A stretch of DNA of 64,000 bases from Rhabdophis nuchalis (Eukaryota; Chordata; Lepidosauria; Squamata; Natricidae), in the NCBI GenBank assembly GCA_039707465.1, contig CM077645.1:62467850-62531849 (forward strand), given 5' to 3'. This document shows, one piece after another, positions 61,282-64,000 of this stretch. The notes under the pieces are model-generated. The model was not told the DNA's origin and did not search any database. It saw only the letters and a program-made list of their open reading frames with translations. Made by a program: the position numbers and the translations under genes. How positions within the stretch are numbered: position 1 is the stretch's first letter; each line of letters begins with the position of its first letter.

Positions 61282-63509
61282 GGAGTGCCGCCTATCAGGA
61301 ACAAGACTAATTTGAAATTTATTGAGCAATTCAAACTCACCATGTTTACAGTGATTATTTCCTTCCGCTAGTACAATTGATATGGCAACAAACCATATTA
61401 TGGCAGAAAAAAGTTTGGAAAAAAATTCAAGTTTTGGCCCTAACCTATTGTTTTCATTCATCTCTTACGGCCATGGAAAAGATTCAGAAAAGAAAAACAA
61501 AACTGCATGTCAATGGCTAGCTGTGAAAATGTGTTGACAGAAGAGATTTGGCTTTTGGGCCCCTATGGCCTGAGTTATCTAGCTAATGAACTGCTGGCAC
61601 AAGATATGTTTCACCTCACAACAGCTGCCAAAAATAAGCTTAGCAAAAGCATGGCACAGCATGATTGCTGAGAGACAAACTCAGCCAAGCATGATCCTTC
61701 CAGGAAATTCCTGATTTGCCATGCTGACAACTTTGTAGTTTAAATGGGGAAAGAAGGTACAAGTTATTTTGATACCTATTAATTAGCAAATATAATTTCC
61801 AAATCACAGGAAGTAATTCTGCTTGAGTGGGACTACACCTCAAGTAGTATGTCCAGACTTTGAGACTCTCTTCGGACTTTTTGTTCACAGAGGATGAGTC
61901 TCTTATAAAATGACTCTTTTAAAGGCATTATGTTTATCTTCATTTCCCAATAAGAAATATTAGTAAATATTTTAAAATACTCTTAAAATTTATTGAGAAC
62001 AAATACTGTACTGTTAACATTCAATGCAAACAAGTAACACATTCTTAAACGCACAAAGAATACAGAATTAAAAAACTGAACATCCATAATCATAAAGACA
62101 ATTCGTAACCTTAAGGATATATAAAATTTAATAACACAATTAATGCTAATAATCTGCATATACATGTCTGTCTTAATCATCTCACAAATCAGCATATGTG
62201 CTAATGGGCTGTATATTAATAACTTTGTTATTAATACCCCCCCACTAAATATGGCAATGTTTAAAAAGAAAAATCTTATAATATTTGTACTCATGTCTGA
62301 TTCAGCTAAGGCCAGATTCAATATTCTCTTATACCCTATTGATTTTCCTATTTCATTCCTCCATGAGTTGACCATAACTTGACAAATGGCTATCATGAGA
62401 AAAATCCAAAACACTTCATCTAATGATTTGTAGGTAAATCATCCAAAATTGATTGTAAAGTCAATTAATGATTTGAGGTTATTGGTCATTAAAGGTCACA
62501 TGGAGAGTTCTTGTCATGTTATGTTGAAAAAATTATTTTGACAACATAAAACCCTTATATGTAATTTGAAATCTGACAGACATGAGGAACGATATGCAAT
62601 TGTTGCTGCTGTCTAACAAACTGCAGTAATTAGGAAAGTAACCTTGACTTATTTCAGGCAAGGCCTGAGTACCATAGTTTATTATATTTCAGACAGTATC
62701 CATTAACAGAGATGTAAAGCCAAATTAACTCCAGTGTTGCAATTTTCATGAAACATTCCATAGTTAGAAATAATGAAAGAATTATACTCTTAAAATACAA
62801 ATTTCAATTATGAGCTAGATGAAGCTTGGGGGAGGGGGGAGTGAATTACAGTTTCAGTAAGCAATAGAAGTTAACATTTACTTTGATACAGATTAGAATT
62901 ACCAAAGATAAATTAAGGCAGCTCAAAAAGCAATGAGAAAATATTTACAATGGTGCCTTGTTGCTAGTAGTCAGTGATAGAATGGACCTTTAACCTTTCT
63001 GCACCAAATCAAGCAAACACCTTGAAACAAATTGTTCTCAGTTACTGCTGAGTGCTTATGGTAGCACTTTATAAGTTCTCCAAAGTCAGATAGGCCCCTA
63101 TTCTTCTGAAGCAGTTGAAATGCTGGTTCACATGCTCTTTTTTTTTTTTTTTACAATTTATGTTATATTACACATATAAAAAATTAATCAGTCTAAAAAC
63201 AAAATATCACACTATATTACAAGATTATGTGTGACTGCTGGCATAACTAAACAAAAATGTAAAATGGGATGTTTTGTGGAAGAGAAATGTCTGATTTCAT
63301 AATTCCATTACAAAAACATGTTGTGTGTGGTGTCTTTGTGAACTCAAGGAACAAACAAGCCTAATAAATCTATTTTCTATTTTCTCCACAACAACAGCCC
63401 TGGATATGGGTTGATCTGAGAGTGAGTTAGTGACTCACCACCCAGCCAGCATTCATGTCTAAAGGAGGCATAGAATTCTGTCTCTTGGTTTTCAGTTCAG
63501 CACTTCAAC
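61282..63509. other. Unassigned intronic-type DNA
   Basis: A 143-codon minus-strand frame at 61983-62414 is AT-driven and hydrophobic, without recognisable motifs. T-run at 63139-63152. Confidence 0.5.
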
Positions 63510-64000
63510 AACTACAAACAGACTGAAGATGGTTCCCATCTTCAAAAAAGGAAAAAAAACAGATCCAGGAAACTATAGACCCATCAGCCTGACCTCAATA
63601 CCAGGAAAGATTCTGGAAAAGATAATTAAACAACAAATAAGTGAACACCTAGAAGCAAACAAAGTAATAGCCAAAAGCCAACATGGGTTTGTCAAAAACA
63701 GATCATGCCAGACGAATCTAATTGCATTCCTTGACAAAGTAACAAAATCAGTGGACCAGAGGAATGCTGTTGATATAATTTACCTGGACTTCAGTAAGGC
63801 ATTTGATAAAGTAGACCATAACCTACTATTAGATAAAGTAGAAAATTGTGGGTTAGACAGCACCACCACCAAATGGATTCGTAACTGGCTGACCAACCGC
63901 ACTCAACGTGTAGTCCTCAATGGAACTGCATCTACATGGAAGGAAGTATGCAGTGGAGTCCCCCAAGGCTCTGTTTTAGGCCCAGTACTCTTTAACATCT
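63510..64000 (+). mobile_element. CR1 LINE reverse transcriptase, continues past window
   Basis: From the ATG at 63529 one frame stays open to the window end, over 155 codons. It carries VPIFKKG, then DPGNYRPISLTS, then IYLDFSKAFDKVDHNLL with the first catalytic aspartate, then CSGVPQGSVLGP. These are RT blocks 0 to 4 of CR1-group LINEs. Upstream of about 63510 similarity stops, suggesting 5' truncation. YADD would lie beyond the edge. The uninterrupted frame suggests a recent copy. The ATG is probably an internal methionine rather than a true start. Confidence 0.88.

Noticed and set aside
63529..63531. ATG as true start of the CR1 ORF
   Set aside because: RT block 0 begins immediately after it, so the normal N-terminus and endonuclease are missing; it is an internal methionine or a chance codon at a truncation point.

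Overview
This 64 kb window is nuclear DNA of a vertebrate, almost certainly a squamate reptile and most likely a snake. The evidence is the repeat content: Sauria-type SINEs ending in a BovB-like tail, other tRNA-derived SINEs, CR1 and L2-like LINEs with squamate-style 3' ends, and many short non-autonomous DNA transposons with crisp target-site duplications. The species call is inference from repeat families recalled from memory; no species-diagnostic gene is present.

Protein-coding content is very low. Only one segment looks like a host exon: 36529-36636 on the plus strand, 108 nt, between a canonical acceptor and donor, open in a single frame and phase 0 at both ends. I read the window as one very large intron (or two introns around this exon) of a long gene. 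I could not name the gene. Every other sizeable ORF is retroelement-derived, lies inside a transposon, or comes from low-complexity sequence.

Layout. 0-8 kb: TA-flanked and hAT MITEs, an L2-like 3' end, a complex inverted repeat and large microsatellites. 8-19 kb: mostly unique AT-rich DNA, an L1-like 3' region cut by a palindromic MITE, and a CR1 fragment carrying another retroelement piece. 19-26 kb: a perfect palindromic hAT MITE inside a SINE, two pogo/Tigger-like MITEs, and a nested MITE-in-hAT composite. 27-34 kb: a CR1 3' half, a 125-bp-scale tandem duplication, an L1 ORF2 fragment and several MITEs. 34-39 kb: more MITEs, the exon, and a tRNA-derived SINE. 39.7-44.3 kb: two L2-like LINEs; the first keeps a whole reverse transcriptase with one nonsense codon. 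46-54 kb: CR1 with a hAT insertion, a Sauria SINE, L1-like and CR1 remnants, and a tetranucleotide array. 55-63.5 kb: mainly unique DNA and a Sauria SINE. 63.5-64 kb: a CR1 reverse transcriptase, open to the window edge.

The elements do not form a pathway. They form a record of layered insertion: DNA transposons land in retroelements, and retroelement tails have expanded into microsatellites. I found no convincing new biological system. The most useful leads are the exon, the perfect palindrome, the five-copy hAT family (a horizontal-transfer candidate by resemblance) and the near-intact reverse transcriptases.
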